A DNA stretch of 64,000 nucleotides from Bdellovibrio sp. KM01 (GTDB taxonomy: Bacteria; Bdellovibrionota; Bdellovibrionia; Bdellovibrionales; Bdellovibrionaceae): contig NZ_CP058348.1 in the NCBI RefSeq assembly GCF_013752535.1, positions 124,001 through 188,000 of the forward strand, read 5' to 3'. Below the pieces are notes generated by a model, which searched no databases, was not told the DNA's origin, and worked only from the letters and a program-made list of their open reading frames with translations. Both the position numbers and the translations under genes were made by a program. Position 1 is the first letter of the stretch; the number at the start of each line of letters is the position of its first letter. Shown here one piece after another: positions 54,147 to 61,997 of the stretch.

Positions 54147-55376
54147 ATGAGTAATTTGAACGAGCTTTTTGCAGAAATTCGTAAAGAGTTTCCTGCCTTG
54201 ACCCAAAAGGTCCATGGCAAAAAGCTTTCTTACTTAGATAGTGGTGCCACGACGCTGAAACCAAAATCAGTGATCGATCGTATTGCGCACTTCTATCTGT
54301 ACGAAGCTTCAAATGTTCACCGTGGTGCACACTATTTGGCAGACATTGCGACTCAAGGCTTTGAGGGTGCTCGTCATAAAATCGCGAGTTTCTTGGGGGC
54401 CGAACAAGTTGAAGAGATTATTTTTGTTCGTGGTACGACCGAAGGTGTGAATTTCGTGGCAAATACTTGGGGTTTAACGAACCTTAAGGCGGGCGATGAA
54501 ATTTTGATCACCGAGATGGAACATCACGGGAATATCGTTCCTTGGCAAATGATCGCTGAAAAGGTTGGCGCGAAAGTTATCGCTGCTGGCATTTTGGATA
54601 ACGGCGAATTGAACATGGAAGATTTCAAACAGAAGCTTTCCAGCAAAACGAAAATGGTGGCGTTTACTGCAAGTTCCAATGTTTTAGGAACGAACACGAA
54701 CGTTGCGGAAATCACCAAGCTTGCACACGCGGCGGGTGCCAAGGTTTTAGTGGATGGCGCGCAGATCGTTTCGCAATTGAAAGTGAACGTAAAAGCTTGG
54801 GATGTGGATTTCTTTGTGTTTTCCGCGCACAAACTTTTCGGTCCATTTGGTTTCGGGGCGGTTTACGGTAAGAAAGCTATTTTGGAAACTCTGCCTCCGT
54901 ATCAAGGTGGCGGTTCCATGATTTCAAAAGTGACGATCGAAAAGACGACTTACAATGACGTTCCGACGCGCTTTGAGGCGGGAACTCCTCACATCGAGGG
55001 TGCCATTGGAACAGCGGCTGCGATTGAATTTGTCGAGAAAATTGGTTTCGATAATATCCACTCCTACGAGATGGATTTGTTGAAGTACGCGACGGGGAAA
55101 ATGCTAGAAATTCCGGATTTAAAAATCTACGGAACGGCAGCAGACAAGGGACCTCTAATTTCTTTTAATCTGAAAGGCGCTCACCACTCTGACGTTGGTC
55201 AGATTCTGGATCAAGAGGGTGTTGCAGTTCGAGCCGGTCACCATTGCACTCAGCCGTTAATGGCAAGATTGGGTGTGCCAGGGACAGTTCGAGCTTCTTT
55301 TTCAGTGTATAATAATCGTGAAGATGTTGATGCTTTAGTTAAAGCCGTGGTGAAGGCCCGGGAGTTATTGTTATGA
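54147..55376 (+). CDS. sufS: Cysteine desulfurase SufS
   Basis: 409 residues. YLDSGATTLKP at the start, PLP Lys in FSAHKLFGPFGFG, and the catalytic Cys in RAGHHCTQPLMARLGV (about residue 365). It supplies sulfur from cysteine to SufB. No sufE or sufU gene is in this operon. Stop overlaps the next start by four bases. Confidence 0.94.
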   Translation: MSNLNELFAEIRKEFPALTQKVHGKKLSYLDSGATTLKPKSVIDRIAHFYLYEASNVHRGAHYLADIATQGFEGARHKIASFLGAEQVEEIIFVRGTTEGVNFVANTWGLTNLKAGDEILITEMEHHGNIVPWQMIAEKVGAKVIAAGILDNGELNMEDFKQKLSSKTKMVAFTASSNVLGTNTNVAEITKLAHAAGAKVLVDGAQIVSQLKVNVKAWDVDFFVFSAHKLFGPFGFGAVYGKKAILETLPPYQGGGSMISKVTIEKTTYNDVPTRFEAGTPHIEGAIGTAAAIEFVEKIGFDNIHSYEMDLLKYATGKMLEIPDLKIYGTAADKGPLISFNLKGAHHSDVGQILDQEGVAVRAGHHCTQPLMARLGVPGTVRASFSVYNNREDVDALVKAVVKARELLL

Positions 55377-55933
55377 GTACGCAAGATGTATTGATCAGAA
55401 TTCAAGCCACCCCAAATCCAAACGCATGGAAATTCGTTTTGGATCGCCCTGTGTTGGCAGAAGGTAAAGCGACTTACACGGACATGAAGGAAGCGGAACA
55501 AAGCCCTCTGGCATCAAGTTTGTTCCAAGTGGAAGGTGTTCGTCAGGCCCACTTTTTTCAAAATGTGATCACGATCACTCACAGCTTTGATGCGGATCCA
55601 GAAGAGATCCAAAAGAATGTATGTGCCGTGATTCAAACTCGAATGCCTATTCACAACCCCAACGTGACCCAAGCAGATGAAAAGAAAATGCGTCGTGCAG
55701 GATTGCCGCCGGAAGTTCAACGTATCGAAGAGATCTTAGACGAGACAGTTCGCCCAGGTTTACAAGGCGACGGTGGAGACTTAGACGTTGTAAAATACGA
55801 AGACAATAAATTGTACGTGTTTTACCAAGGTGCCTGTGGAACATGCCCAAGCGCCACTTCTGGAACATTGATGGCGATTGAAGGGATTCTTCGTGATCAA
55901 TTCAATCCAACAATCGAAGTCATCCCCCTTTAG
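55373..55933 (+). CDS. Nfu-type Fe-S carrier protein
   Basis: 186 residues. N-terminal Nfu_N domain (IQATPNPNAWKFVLDRPV) and C-terminal NifU-like domain with the cluster-binding CxxC (ACGTCPSATSG, Cys155 and Cys158). It receives clusters from SufBCD and hands them to apo-proteins. Ends in VIPL then TAG; the repeat GTGCCAGGTC starts at the very next base. Followed by a terminator at 55973. Confidence 0.9.
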   Translation: MSTQDVLIRIQATPNPNAWKFVLDRPVLAEGKATYTDMKEAEQSPLASSLFQVEGVRQAHFFQNVITITHSFDADPEEIQKNVCAVIQTRMPIHNPNVTQADEKKMRRAGLPPEVQRIEEILDETVRPGLQGDGGDLDVVKYEDNKLYVFYQGACGTCPSATSGTLMAIEGILRDQFNPTIEVIPL

Positions 55934-55953
55934 GTGCCAGGTCTTATTTACGG
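55934..55953 (+). repeat. Single copy of the GTGCCAGGTC repeat
   Basis: GTGCCAGGTCTTATTTACGG differs at two positions from the arm at 38949-38968. It directly follows the TAG stop of the nfu gene. No inverted partner is found next to it. Confidence 0.7.
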
Positions 55954-55972
55954 ACTCAGCGCTTCTAGACTG

Positions 55973-56002
55973 AAAAACCCACTTTAACAAAGTGGGTTTT
56001 TT
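55973..56002 (+). terminator. Rho-independent terminator of the suf operon
   Basis: Stem AAAAACCCACTTT / AAAGTGGGTTTTT with the 3-base loop AAC, followed by T. Strong on both strands. Confidence 0.92.
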
Positions 56003-56175
56003 ATTGCCTCAACTTGATATGTGTTTCCTCACTCGTGGAATTTCGAGAATGTCATGGAAACTGATTGAGCTAACACCCTTTGTCTACTCTCTCAACACTG
56101 CAAATCCGCAGGCTCCCCCTAAATCTGTTTTTGGTCGGCACAGGAGTTGAATAGACAGTGAGTGGGGGTTCGCAA

Positions 56176-56748
56176 ATGTCTCGTTATCATAATCAAATTA
56201 TCGTAGGCGTTGTGTTTTCTATGTTCATCGGTTTGATCGCCATTGCTGAATTAAGCAATCGCAAGCCGGCTCCAAAACCTATCTCTGTTATAGATGATTC
56301 CAAAGGTGGATTCAGTCTGGCGCAGGTTTTGGTGGAGCAAGAACTTACGAATCGTTCCTTGCCAAATGCAAAAAGACTTCAAAATAAAGAGCTAGTTCTT
56401 GCTCAAGTTTCAAGACTTTCTCAATCTGATATCAAGCTTCTGCAAAGAAAAGCTGCGAACCAATCAGTTTCTGCGGAAGAAAGAAAAGTTTGCGTTTATC
56501 TATTAGAACAAGCGGGACACCCGGTTGATCAAGCTGTTGCGAAAAAAGTAGCTCAGGCGCCAGTGGCGGCTCCAAAAACTTTCAAGGCAGCACCAGTAGT
56601 GGCAGCACACAAAGTCGTAAGCAAGCCTGCGCCTAAGGCAAATGCGAAAGTCGCACGCCAGGTGGTAGATAAATCCAGAAAGCTTGTGAAGAAAGACGGC
56701 AGACGTTTGCCAGCTTCTTCTCGTACAGTGGCTCTTGCGAACCGCTAG
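56176..56748 (+). CDS. Membrane-anchored basic protein, Ala/Lys-rich tail
   Basis: 190 residues from ATG 56176, chosen because GGGGG precedes it; a GTG 18 bases upstream is possible. One N-terminal helix (IIVGVVFSMFIGLIAIAEL), a polar middle part (LPNAKRLQNKELVLAQVSRLSQ) with one Cys, and an Ala/Pro/Lys/Val-rich tail. No known family. A sigma-54-like element with a good -24 (CGGCAC) but an imperfect -12 (TTGAA) lies about 40-50 bases upstream; I give that low weight. Confidence 0.65.
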   Translation: MSRYHNQIIVGVVFSMFIGLIAIAELSNRKPAPKPISVIDDSKGGFSLAQVLVEQELTNRSLPNAKRLQNKELVLAQVSRLSQSDIKLLQRKAANQSVSAEERKVCVYLLEQAGHPVDQAVAKKVAQAPVAAPKTFKAAPVVAAHKVVSKPAPKANAKVARQVVDKSRKLVKKDGRRLPASSRTVALANR

Positions 56749-57369
56749 TTAGTATAAGTCGAATCCTGCCATACCTTTTTCTTGTGTCTGTTGGTCTGCG
56801 ATGGACACAAGAATTCGCTTCACCTTCTCAAAGCCCTCCGTGCTGACATTGATTAAATAAGCATCCAGGTAAGCTTGGGGAGAGGTGTGCTCTTTCACCT
56901 TATTAATACCGATAACCGGGGCTTTTTTCCCATTCAGCTCAACAGTGATATCTGAAATTTTCAATTCTGGAGCGATCAAAACGGGCTGATCTTTTTCGGG
57001 ACTGCCCAAGGCTTTAAATTTCTGCAAAGACATGGGTCTAAAAAAGATCATCATCCCAGGATAGGTCGGAGCCATTTCCCAGGCCTTCATACCATAAAGT
57101 TCCAAACCATCAATTTGCACATTTAAATGCGTACCGTGTTGTGGGTTGAAATTCCAATGCCAGTATTCCAGGAATTTATCTTTATAGGACTTGCAGATGA
57201 AAATGGATGGATAGATCTTTTTGGGAATTGAGATTTCGAACTTACCATCTACATCAGTTTGAGTCGCATGCCGAGTCTCAAAGTTCTCGTCGTAAAAGCG
57301 GACATCGCCACCAGCCAGAGGTTGGCCGTTAAAATCGCACAATTGCCCAGTAACAGTGATATTTTCCAT
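56749..57369 (-). CDS. Protein with N-terminal carboxypeptidase-regulatory-like domain
   Basis: 206 residues. The start (VTGQLCDFNGQPLAGGDVRFYD, then TDVDGKFEISIPKK) is a transthyretin-like/CarboxypepD_reg beta-sandwich. The rest (VQIDGLELYGMKAWEMAPTYPG) is not recognised. No signal peptide is evident, so its location is unclear. The stop directly abuts the previous gene. Upstream is copy 5 of the shared palindrome; no ribosome site was found, and a -10-like TATAAG lies close to the ATG. Confidence 0.6.
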   Translation of the reverse strand: MENITVTGQLCDFNGQPLAGGDVRFYDENFETRHATQTDVDGKFEISIPKKIYPSIFICKSYKDKFLEYWHWNFNPQHGTHLNVQIDGLELYGMKAWEMAPTYPGMMIFFRPMSLQKFKALGSPEKDQPVLIAPELKISDITVELNGKKAPVIGINKVKEHTSPQAYLDAYLINVSTEGFEKVKRILVSIADQQTQEKGMAGFDLY

Positions 57370-57438
57370 CGCTAGCTTATATAGTTGGGTCGGACTGATT
57401 TGTATAGGGAGCAGTGTGAATAATGCGTTTCAGAAGTG

Positions 57439-57451
57439 TCTCAAAATGAGA
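57439..57451. promoter_or_regulatory. Enhancer-like palindrome TCTCA-AAA-TGAGA (copy 5)
   Basis: Identical core to copy 1. It is about 70-82 bases before the start of the 56749-57369 gene. I found no sigma-54 box between them. Confidence 0.5.
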
Positions 57452-57463
57452 TTGGGAGAAATA

Positions 57464-57487
57464 AAAAAAGAGTCCGTCGGCAACTCT
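57464..57487 (-). terminator. Terminator-like hairpin below the 57502 ORF
   Basis: On the minus strand, AGAGT pairs with ACTCT and CCG with CGG inside, followed by seven T. It lies 15 bases after the stop of the small ORF at 57502-57678 and would end a transcript there. Confidence 0.6.
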
Positions 57488-57501
57488 GAACTAAACCTGT
57501 T

Positions 57502-57678
57502 TTAGCTAAGGTGGGTGACCATGATAGCGACTTTAGGCTTCTCAGTACGAGCTGAGCTTGCACACCATTGCCAGGGACAGTCCCCAAAAATATGCTTGTA
57601 AGGTTTAATTTCGATGAGCTTTACGCCTTCGAACCCTCTGAAAACTATTCTAGCAGGAAGTATAGTTTCGTCAATCAA
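57502..57678 (-). CDS. Possible 58-aa gene or gene remnant
   Basis: An open frame from TTG at 57678 to TAA, with no internal stop and no in-frame ATG until near the end. It reads IDETILPARIVFRGFEG, then IKPYKHIFGDCPWQWC, then VAIMVTHLS; the WQWC part is distinctive. A terminator follows directly. The frame is open for about 12 further codons upstream without a better start, so it could be the 3' end of a decayed gene. The GGGACTGTCCC-like bases inside it are codons, not a repeat. Low certainty. Confidence 0.35.
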   Translation of the reverse strand: MIDETILPARIVFRGFEGVKLIEIKPYKHIFGDCPWQWCASSARTEKPKVAIMVTHLS

Positions 57679-57719
57679 ACCGGACTCTAACTTTTCGGTA
57701 AGGCTCCGATATATTGCTT

Positions 57720-57938
57720 ATGACGCCTCAAAAACTTGATTTTATTTTTCCGTTCGTGGTTTTTTTCTATGGACTCCTCATGGTGTTTGTGCTGGAAAAT
57801 CGTACACTGGTAAGAATCGGTGAAGAGCGCATGGGTGAGGCGTTTCAGAACCTTATGAAGCACAAGAAATTGGGCTGGGTGTGTTTCTTCGTCGGCGGTC
57901 TTTGGGCCGCGCAAAATGTCTGGTACTCGTCACTCTGA
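57720..57938 (+). CDS. Small two-helix membrane protein
   Basis: 72 residues from ATG 57720 (a TTG six bases upstream is less likely). Helix 1 FIFPFVVFFYGLLMVFV, a charged loop (RIGEERMGEAFQNLMKHKKL) and helix 2 WVCFFVGGLWAAQNVWY. No family recognised. It lies just before xseA in the same direction and may share a transcript. Confidence 0.65.
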   Translation: MTPQKLDFIFPFVVFFYGLLMVFVLENRTLVRIGEERMGEAFQNLMKHKKLGWVCFFVGGLWAAQNVWYSSL

Positions 57939-57978
57939 GTATTGACTCCTCCCGGGGCTGGCTATAGCTTCTTGCCCC

Positions 57979-59385
57979 ATGTCCGACTCTCCAAATCAAC
58001 CACTTCGCAAGACTGATGCTTACGCGCAACTCTCGTTGGATGCGGCTTCTGCGCCGGTGAAATCTAATGAGCCTGTGGTGCTTTCTGTTGAGCAATTGAA
58101 TGTGCAAATCAAGCAATTGATCGAAGGTCAACTGGGTATGGTTTGGGTGCGCGGGGAGCTTTCCAATTTCAAAGCTCACACTTCCGGGCATTTCTATTTC
58201 AGCGTTAAGGATTCAAAATCGCAAATCACTGCGGTCATGTTTCGCGGCAACAACTCGCGCCTAAGATTTAAACCTTCTGATGGTATGGAAGTCATGGTGC
58301 GTGGCCGGGTTACAGTGTACGAGCCTCGCGGCAACTATCAGTTGATGGTTGATATGATGGAGCCAGTGGGCGCGGGGGCTTTACAAAAAGCGTTCGAGCA
58401 ACTTAAGCACAAACTTCGTGCTGAAGGCCTGTTCGATGCTGCGAAGAAAAGACCTATTCCTACATTCCCAAGACATATCGCGATTGTGACCTCTCCAACC
58501 GGGGCGGCGATTCGTGATATTTTGAATGTTCTTTCCCGTCGTGCAAAATCCATTCAGGTGACCATCGTTCCAACGATCGTTCAAGGTGAGGCCGCAGCTC
58601 CGCAATTGCGTGAGGCTTTTAAAAAAGCGGTCGCACTTCCTGACGTGGATGCTGTGATCGTGGGGCGCGGTGGTGGTTCCATCGAAGACATGTGGTGCTT
58701 TAATGATGAAGGCTTGGCTCGCTTGATTGCTGCCAGTGCCGTTCCGGTCATCTCTGCTGTGGGCCATGAAATCGATTTTACCATTGCCGACTTCGTTGCA
58801 GACTTGCGTGCGCCAACTCCCTCGGCTGCTGCGGAACTTGTCGCTAAAAGTTCTTCGGAGCTTGTGAACAAAGTCACTTCGTTAGAACGCATGTTGAAAT
58901 TGTCTTTCGATAGAAAGATGAAATTCTTGCGCGAAAAATCCCTGGGATTGTCGAAGCGCCTGGTGGATCCGAAACGTCGCCTGGAAGATTTGGAGCTTCG
59001 TAATGACGACCTGCTGACTCGCTTGGAGCTCGCAGTCAATCGCCTGATCAGTCAAAAGAGCCACCGTGTGGAGTTGATGACTCAAAAACTGGGCACTCCA
59101 CAAAATCACATTGATCGTCGCAAAAAGGAATTAACGTTCCTGCAGGCGCGTTCTGAAAAAGCATTGATGTTCGCATTAGAGCGCAAAAAATCCCGCATGG
59201 ATCGTATGATGGCGATGCTTGATAGCATGAGCCCTTTGCGTGTCGTTGATCGCGGGTACTCAATCGTAACCAAAGATTCAAAAGTTATTAAATCAGCAAG
59301 CCAGGTTAAAGTGGGCGATAGCATCGACATTCGCCTGGCTCAGGGTTCACTCACTGCCACTGTAAGTGGTGTGAAGGAGGAATAA
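57979..59385 (+). CDS. xseA: Exodeoxyribonuclease VII large subunit
   Basis: 468 residues. N-terminal OB fold (VWVRGELSNFKAHTSGHFYFSVKD), catalytic domain with IVTSPTGAAIRDI and IVGRGGGSIEDMWCFNDE, and AVGHEIDFTIADFVADLRAPTPSAAAE; then a long coiled coil. Cuts single-stranded DNA with XseB. Its stop overlaps the xseB start. Confidence 0.95.
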   Translation: MSDSPNQPLRKTDAYAQLSLDAASAPVKSNEPVVLSVEQLNVQIKQLIEGQLGMVWVRGELSNFKAHTSGHFYFSVKDSKSQITAVMFRGNNSRLRFKPSDGMEVMVRGRVTVYEPRGNYQLMVDMMEPVGAGALQKAFEQLKHKLRAEGLFDAAKKRPIPTFPRHIAIVTSPTGAAIRDILNVLSRRAKSIQVTIVPTIVQGEAAAPQLREAFKKAVALPDVDAVIVGRGGGSIEDMWCFNDEGLARLIAASAVPVISAVGHEIDFTIADFVADLRAPTPSAAAELVAKSSSELVNKVTSLERMLKLSFDRKMKFLREKSLGLSKRLVDPKRRLEDLELRNDDLLTRLELAVNRLISQKSHRVELMTQKLGTPQNHIDRRKKELTFLQARSEKALMFALERKKSRMDRMMAMLDSMSPLRVVDRGYSIVTKDSKVIKSASQVKVGDSIDIRLAQGSLTATVSGVKEE

Positions 59386-59606
59386 TGGATTTCGAAAAGA
59401 AATTGGGACGTCTGGAAGAGATCGTCCAAAAAATGGAAAAAGGTGATTTGGCTTTGGAAGATTCCTTAAAGCTTTTCGAAGAGGGCGTAAAGCTTTCTCG
59501 TGAATGTCACCAACGTCTGTCTGAAGCCGAAACAAAAGTAAAACTTTTGATGTCTGTGGGCGCTGACGGCAAGCCTGTAACTACCGATTTCACGCCGGAG
59601 GAATAG
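59385..59606 (+). CDS. xseB: Exodeoxyribonuclease VII small subunit
   Basis: 73 residues; FEKKLGRLEEIVQKMEKGDL, LEDSLKLFEEGVKLSRECH and the helical rest are the family hallmark. Encoded directly after xseA and overlapping by one base. Confidence 0.95.
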   Translation: MDFEKKLGRLEEIVQKMEKGDLALEDSLKLFEEGVKLSRECHQRLSEAETKVKLLMSVGADGKPVTTDFTPEE

Positions 59607-59608
59607 TT

Positions 59609-60478
59609 TTGGATTTGGCGATTCAGCTTGATCAGGAAATGTCCTTGAAGGTGCAAACTGTGAATCAGTTTGTGGAAAAGTATTTGTCTGAAATGGAACT
59701 TCCCCAGGGACCTGCTATTGCTGAACTTCGTAAGTCCATGCTGTACTCTGCAACCAATGGCGGAAAGCGTTTTCGCCCAGTTCTGTCTGTGTTGATCGCA
59801 GAGATGTTGGGTTCGTCTGCAGAAAAGGTTTTGCCTTTCGCAACCGCCGTTGAGTTGATTCATACCTATTCTTTGATTCATGATGATCTTCCGTGCATGG
59901 ATAACGATGACATGCGCCGTGGAAAGCCAACAAATCACAAGGTCTTCGGTGAGGACTTTGCCTTGTTGGCAGGGGATGCTCTGTTAACAGAAGCGTTTCT
60001 GATTATCGCGAAACATTATTCTGATAATGGTTTCCTGGTGGGTCGCTTGGTGCAGCTTCTTTCCGAGGCAGCAGGTATTCGCGGTATGGTCGGTGGTCAA
60101 GCCATTGATCTGCGTGCAGGTGAAAAACAACTTTCTCAAGACGAGCTGACTCATTTGCATTTGCTTAAAACGGGCGCGTTGATTCGCGTTGCTGTTGAAG
60201 GTGCTGCAATTATCGCGGGCGCAAAAGTTCAGGATGTGGAAGCACTTAAAAAATTCGGTGAAGGTTTGGGCCTTGCGTTCCAAGTAGCTGACGATGTTTT
60301 GGATCACGGCGAAAAAGATCAAGGCGTGCGCAGTTTCACTGGCATTATCGGTCTGGAAAATACAAAAACATACCTAAACCAAATCAGTAAAAATACGATG
60401 GCAGAGCTTCATAAAGTTTCCGCCGATGCGGTGATGTTGGAATACCTAGTAAACTTCAACATCGCGAGAAAACACTAA
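59609..60478 (+). CDS. ispA: Polyprenyl (farnesyl/geranylgeranyl) diphosphate synthase
   Basis: 289 residues from TTG 59609, with GGAGG in front. First Asp-rich motif HDDLPCMDNDDMRRGKPTNH, second DDVLD (FQVADDVLDHG). The residue before the first motif and the region GGKRFRPVL fit short-chain synthases like IspA. Supplies isoprenoid precursors. In many bacteria dxs follows; here a toxin-antitoxin pair lies between this gene and tlyA. Stop codon is inside a palindrome shared with the antitoxin. Confidence 0.9.
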   Translation: MDLAIQLDQEMSLKVQTVNQFVEKYLSEMELPQGPAIAELRKSMLYSATNGGKRFRPVLSVLIAEMLGSSAEKVLPFATAVELIHTYSLIHDDLPCMDNDDMRRGKPTNHKVFGEDFALLAGDALLTEAFLIIAKHYSDNGFLVGRLVQLLSEAAGIRGMVGGQAIDLRAGEKQLSQDELTHLHLLKTGALIRVAVEGAAIIAGAKVQDVEALKKFGEGLGLAFQVADDVLDHGEKDQGVRSFTGIIGLENTKTYLNQISKNTMAELHKVSADAVMLEYLVNFNIARKH

Positions 60479-60498
60479 AAGCAGCTTAAGCTGCTTTT
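60477..60498. terminator. Bidirectional palindrome overlapping two stop codons
   Basis: A perfect 22-bp palindrome with core GCAGCTTAAGCTGC and AAAA/TTTT ends. It includes the end of ispA and the last codons and stop of the antitoxin gene, so both convergent transcripts can end here. Confidence 0.75.
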
Positions 60499-60773
60499 GT
60501 TTTAATGGCGACGCTGTATTTTAGTGCCGATAGAATTTCGATCAATTTGTCGATGGTCATGTGGCCTACTTGGCCAGAAAATATTTTAGAAACACGGTCC
60601 TGAGAAAGGCCGGGCACAAGAGCCGCGAGTTTTCTCTGACTTATTTTATTTTCAGCGCAGTGTTTTCGAACGGTATCAACCAATTCCTTTTTAATTTTAA
60701 ATACCTGGTAATCAATGCCCCAGCTAGCCGCTAGTTCTTCGATTGACAGGGGCTTTAATTTTGCGCCTTTCAT
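60486..60773 (-). CDS. HigA/XRE-type antitoxin
   Basis: 95 residues with an XRE helix-turn-helix (NKISQRKLAALVPGLSQDRVSKIFSG, about 40-68) of the HTH_37 kind. Lies after the toxin gene with a 4-base ATGA overlap, the toxin-first order of HigBA systems. It would bind the toxin and repress the pair. Confidence 0.8.
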   Translation of the reverse strand: MKGAKLKPLSIEELAASWGIDYQVFKIKKELVDTVRKHCAENKISQRKLAALVPGLSQDRVSKIFSGQVGHMTIDKLIEILSALKYSVAIKTKAA

Positions 60774-61114
60774 AAATTTATCCTCGCGATTCTGGAAATT
60801 ATAAGTTCTTTATCTTTTTGAAGTAGCTTCTGTGATTTTTTGTGAAACGCGTATACAAAAACTAAGTACTTCCCCTGAAAAACTGTAGAGATGGCTCGCC
60901 AGTTCCCGTGATTGTCTTTCACCTTAAATTCAACAATTCGAGTATTCTTATTAAGTCGAATTATCTTTAAATCGGTTGGGGGAAGTCTTCGACCACTTAA
61001 AAACTCAACTATTAAAGAAAACAGATCCTCTTTCGTGCTGTTCGGGAAAGCCAAAAGTTCCTTTTTAAAAGAGTCCATCTGAACAATTTGGAGTGATTGT
61101 AAATTTACTATCAT
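60770..61114 (-). CDS. HigB/Gp49-like toxin of the RelE superfamily
   Basis: 114 residues ending in the characteristic LVFVYAFHKKSQKLLQKD plus IISRIARINL, as in phage-derived Gp49-like HigB toxins (ribosome-dependent mRNA cleavage). A later start at 61078 is possible, because the predicted promoter (TTTACA-N17-CATAAT, 61113-61141) has its -10 over the first ATG. If so, the protein is 102 residues. No clear ribosome site at either start. Confidence 0.75.
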   Translation of the reverse strand: MIVNLQSLQIVQMDSFKKELLAFPNSTKEDLFSLIVEFLSGRRLPPTDLKIIRLNKNTRIVEFKVKDNHGNWRAISTVFQGKYLVFVYAFHKKSQKLLQKDKELIISRIARINL

Positions 61115-61141
61115 TATGATGCCTTGTCAATAGGTTGTAAA
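61113..61141 (-). promoter_or_regulatory. Sigma-70-type promoter of the toxin-antitoxin pair
   Basis: On the minus strand TTTACA, 17 bases, CATAAT. The -10 overlaps the toxin's first ATG, implying that transcription starts inside the annotated frame or that the downstream start is used. Confidence 0.5.
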
Positions 61142-61220
61142 TTTGTGAAGCAATTTGAGGGCTTAAGTCTTTTGACTCTGTGGTGGCTTTAAATTAGTTT
61201 TGATCCGAGGGACGTAAGTT

Positions 61221-61997
61221 ATGACCGACAAGAAGCGCTTGGATATTTATGTGTTTGAAAAGGGTTTGGCCCAATCACGCACTCATGCTCAAGAATTGAT
61301 TGAGGCGGGGCAGGTATTCCTTGATAACAACGGCCAGAAAAAAATCCTTAAAAAATCGAATTTGCCTGTCACTCTGGAAATGGAAAATCATATTTTCGTG
61401 GAACAAGGACCCGCCAACCGCTTTGTTTCTCGTGGGGGATTAAAGCTTGAGGGGGCCTTAAAGCAAGTGGGCCTTAATATTCAGGGCTTCGATGTTCTGG
61501 ATGTGGGGATTTCCACGGGTGGCTTTACGGATTGTGCTTTGCAATCGGGTGCTCACTTTGTTTTAGGCGTCGATGTCGGTCATGGACAGGTCAGTGCCAG
61601 TCTTTTGAATAACCCCAAGCTTAAGGTTATTGAGGGCATCAATGCTCGTGCCTTGTCCAAAGAGCCCTCTGTGGTTGAGGCTACTCCAAAAGATGGGTTT
61701 GATCTCATTGTCATGGACGTATCTTTCATTTCAATTGAAATGATTATCCCGGAATTGGCTCGTTTCCTAAAACATTCGGGCCAGTTGTTAAGTCTTGTAA
61801 AGCCACAGTTTGAGGTCGGCGTTGACGGGCTCTCAAAGGGTGGTATTGTCAAAGACTCTTCGTTGTATTTGAAAGTCGAAGAAAAGATCAAGGCGGTCTG
61901 CCAAAACAGCGGCTTTGATGTAAAGGACTATTTTGCTTCTTCCATTGAGGGAAAGGACGGCAATCATGAGTTTTTTGTTTTCGCGAAAAAGCACTAG
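61221..61997 (+). CDS. tlyA: TlyA-family rRNA methyltransferase (16S/23S, hemolysin A type)
   Basis: 258 residues. S4 RNA-binding domain at the N-terminus (AQSRTHAQELIEAGQVFL) and an FtsJ-type Rossmann methyltransferase with DVGISTGGFTDCALQSGA, VLGVDVGHGQ, and the catalytic Lys-Asp-Lys-type region (FDLIVMDVSFISIEMI, LVKPQFEVG). It likely 2'-O-methylates ribosomal RNA. Overlaps the next gene by 32 bases. Confidence 0.88.
   Translation: MTDKKRLDIYVFEKGLAQSRTHAQELIEAGQVFLDNNGQKKILKKSNLPVTLEMENHIFVEQGPANRFVSRGGLKLEGALKQVGLNIQGFDVLDVGISTGGFTDCALQSGAHFVLGVDVGHGQVSASLLNNPKLKVIEGINARALSKEPSVVEATPKDGFDLIVMDVSFISIEMIIPELARFLKHSGQLLSLVKPQFEVGVDGLSKGGIVKDSSLYLKVEEKIKAVCQNSGFDVKDYFASSIEGKDGNHEFFVFAKKH

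Noticed and set aside
56110-56160. Sigma-54 box before the 56176 gene (CGGCACAGGAGTTGAA)
   Set aside because: The -12 GC is replaced by GA, a position that is rarely changed; kept only as a remark.
57370-57438. Sigma-54 promoter between palindrome copy 5 and the 56749-57369 gene
   Set aside because: No GC with CC at the required spacing on the relevant strand.
57566-57587. GGGACAGTCCCC resembling a REP-type palindrome
   Set aside because: It lies within the open frame at 57502-57678 and no second copy was seen in the window.
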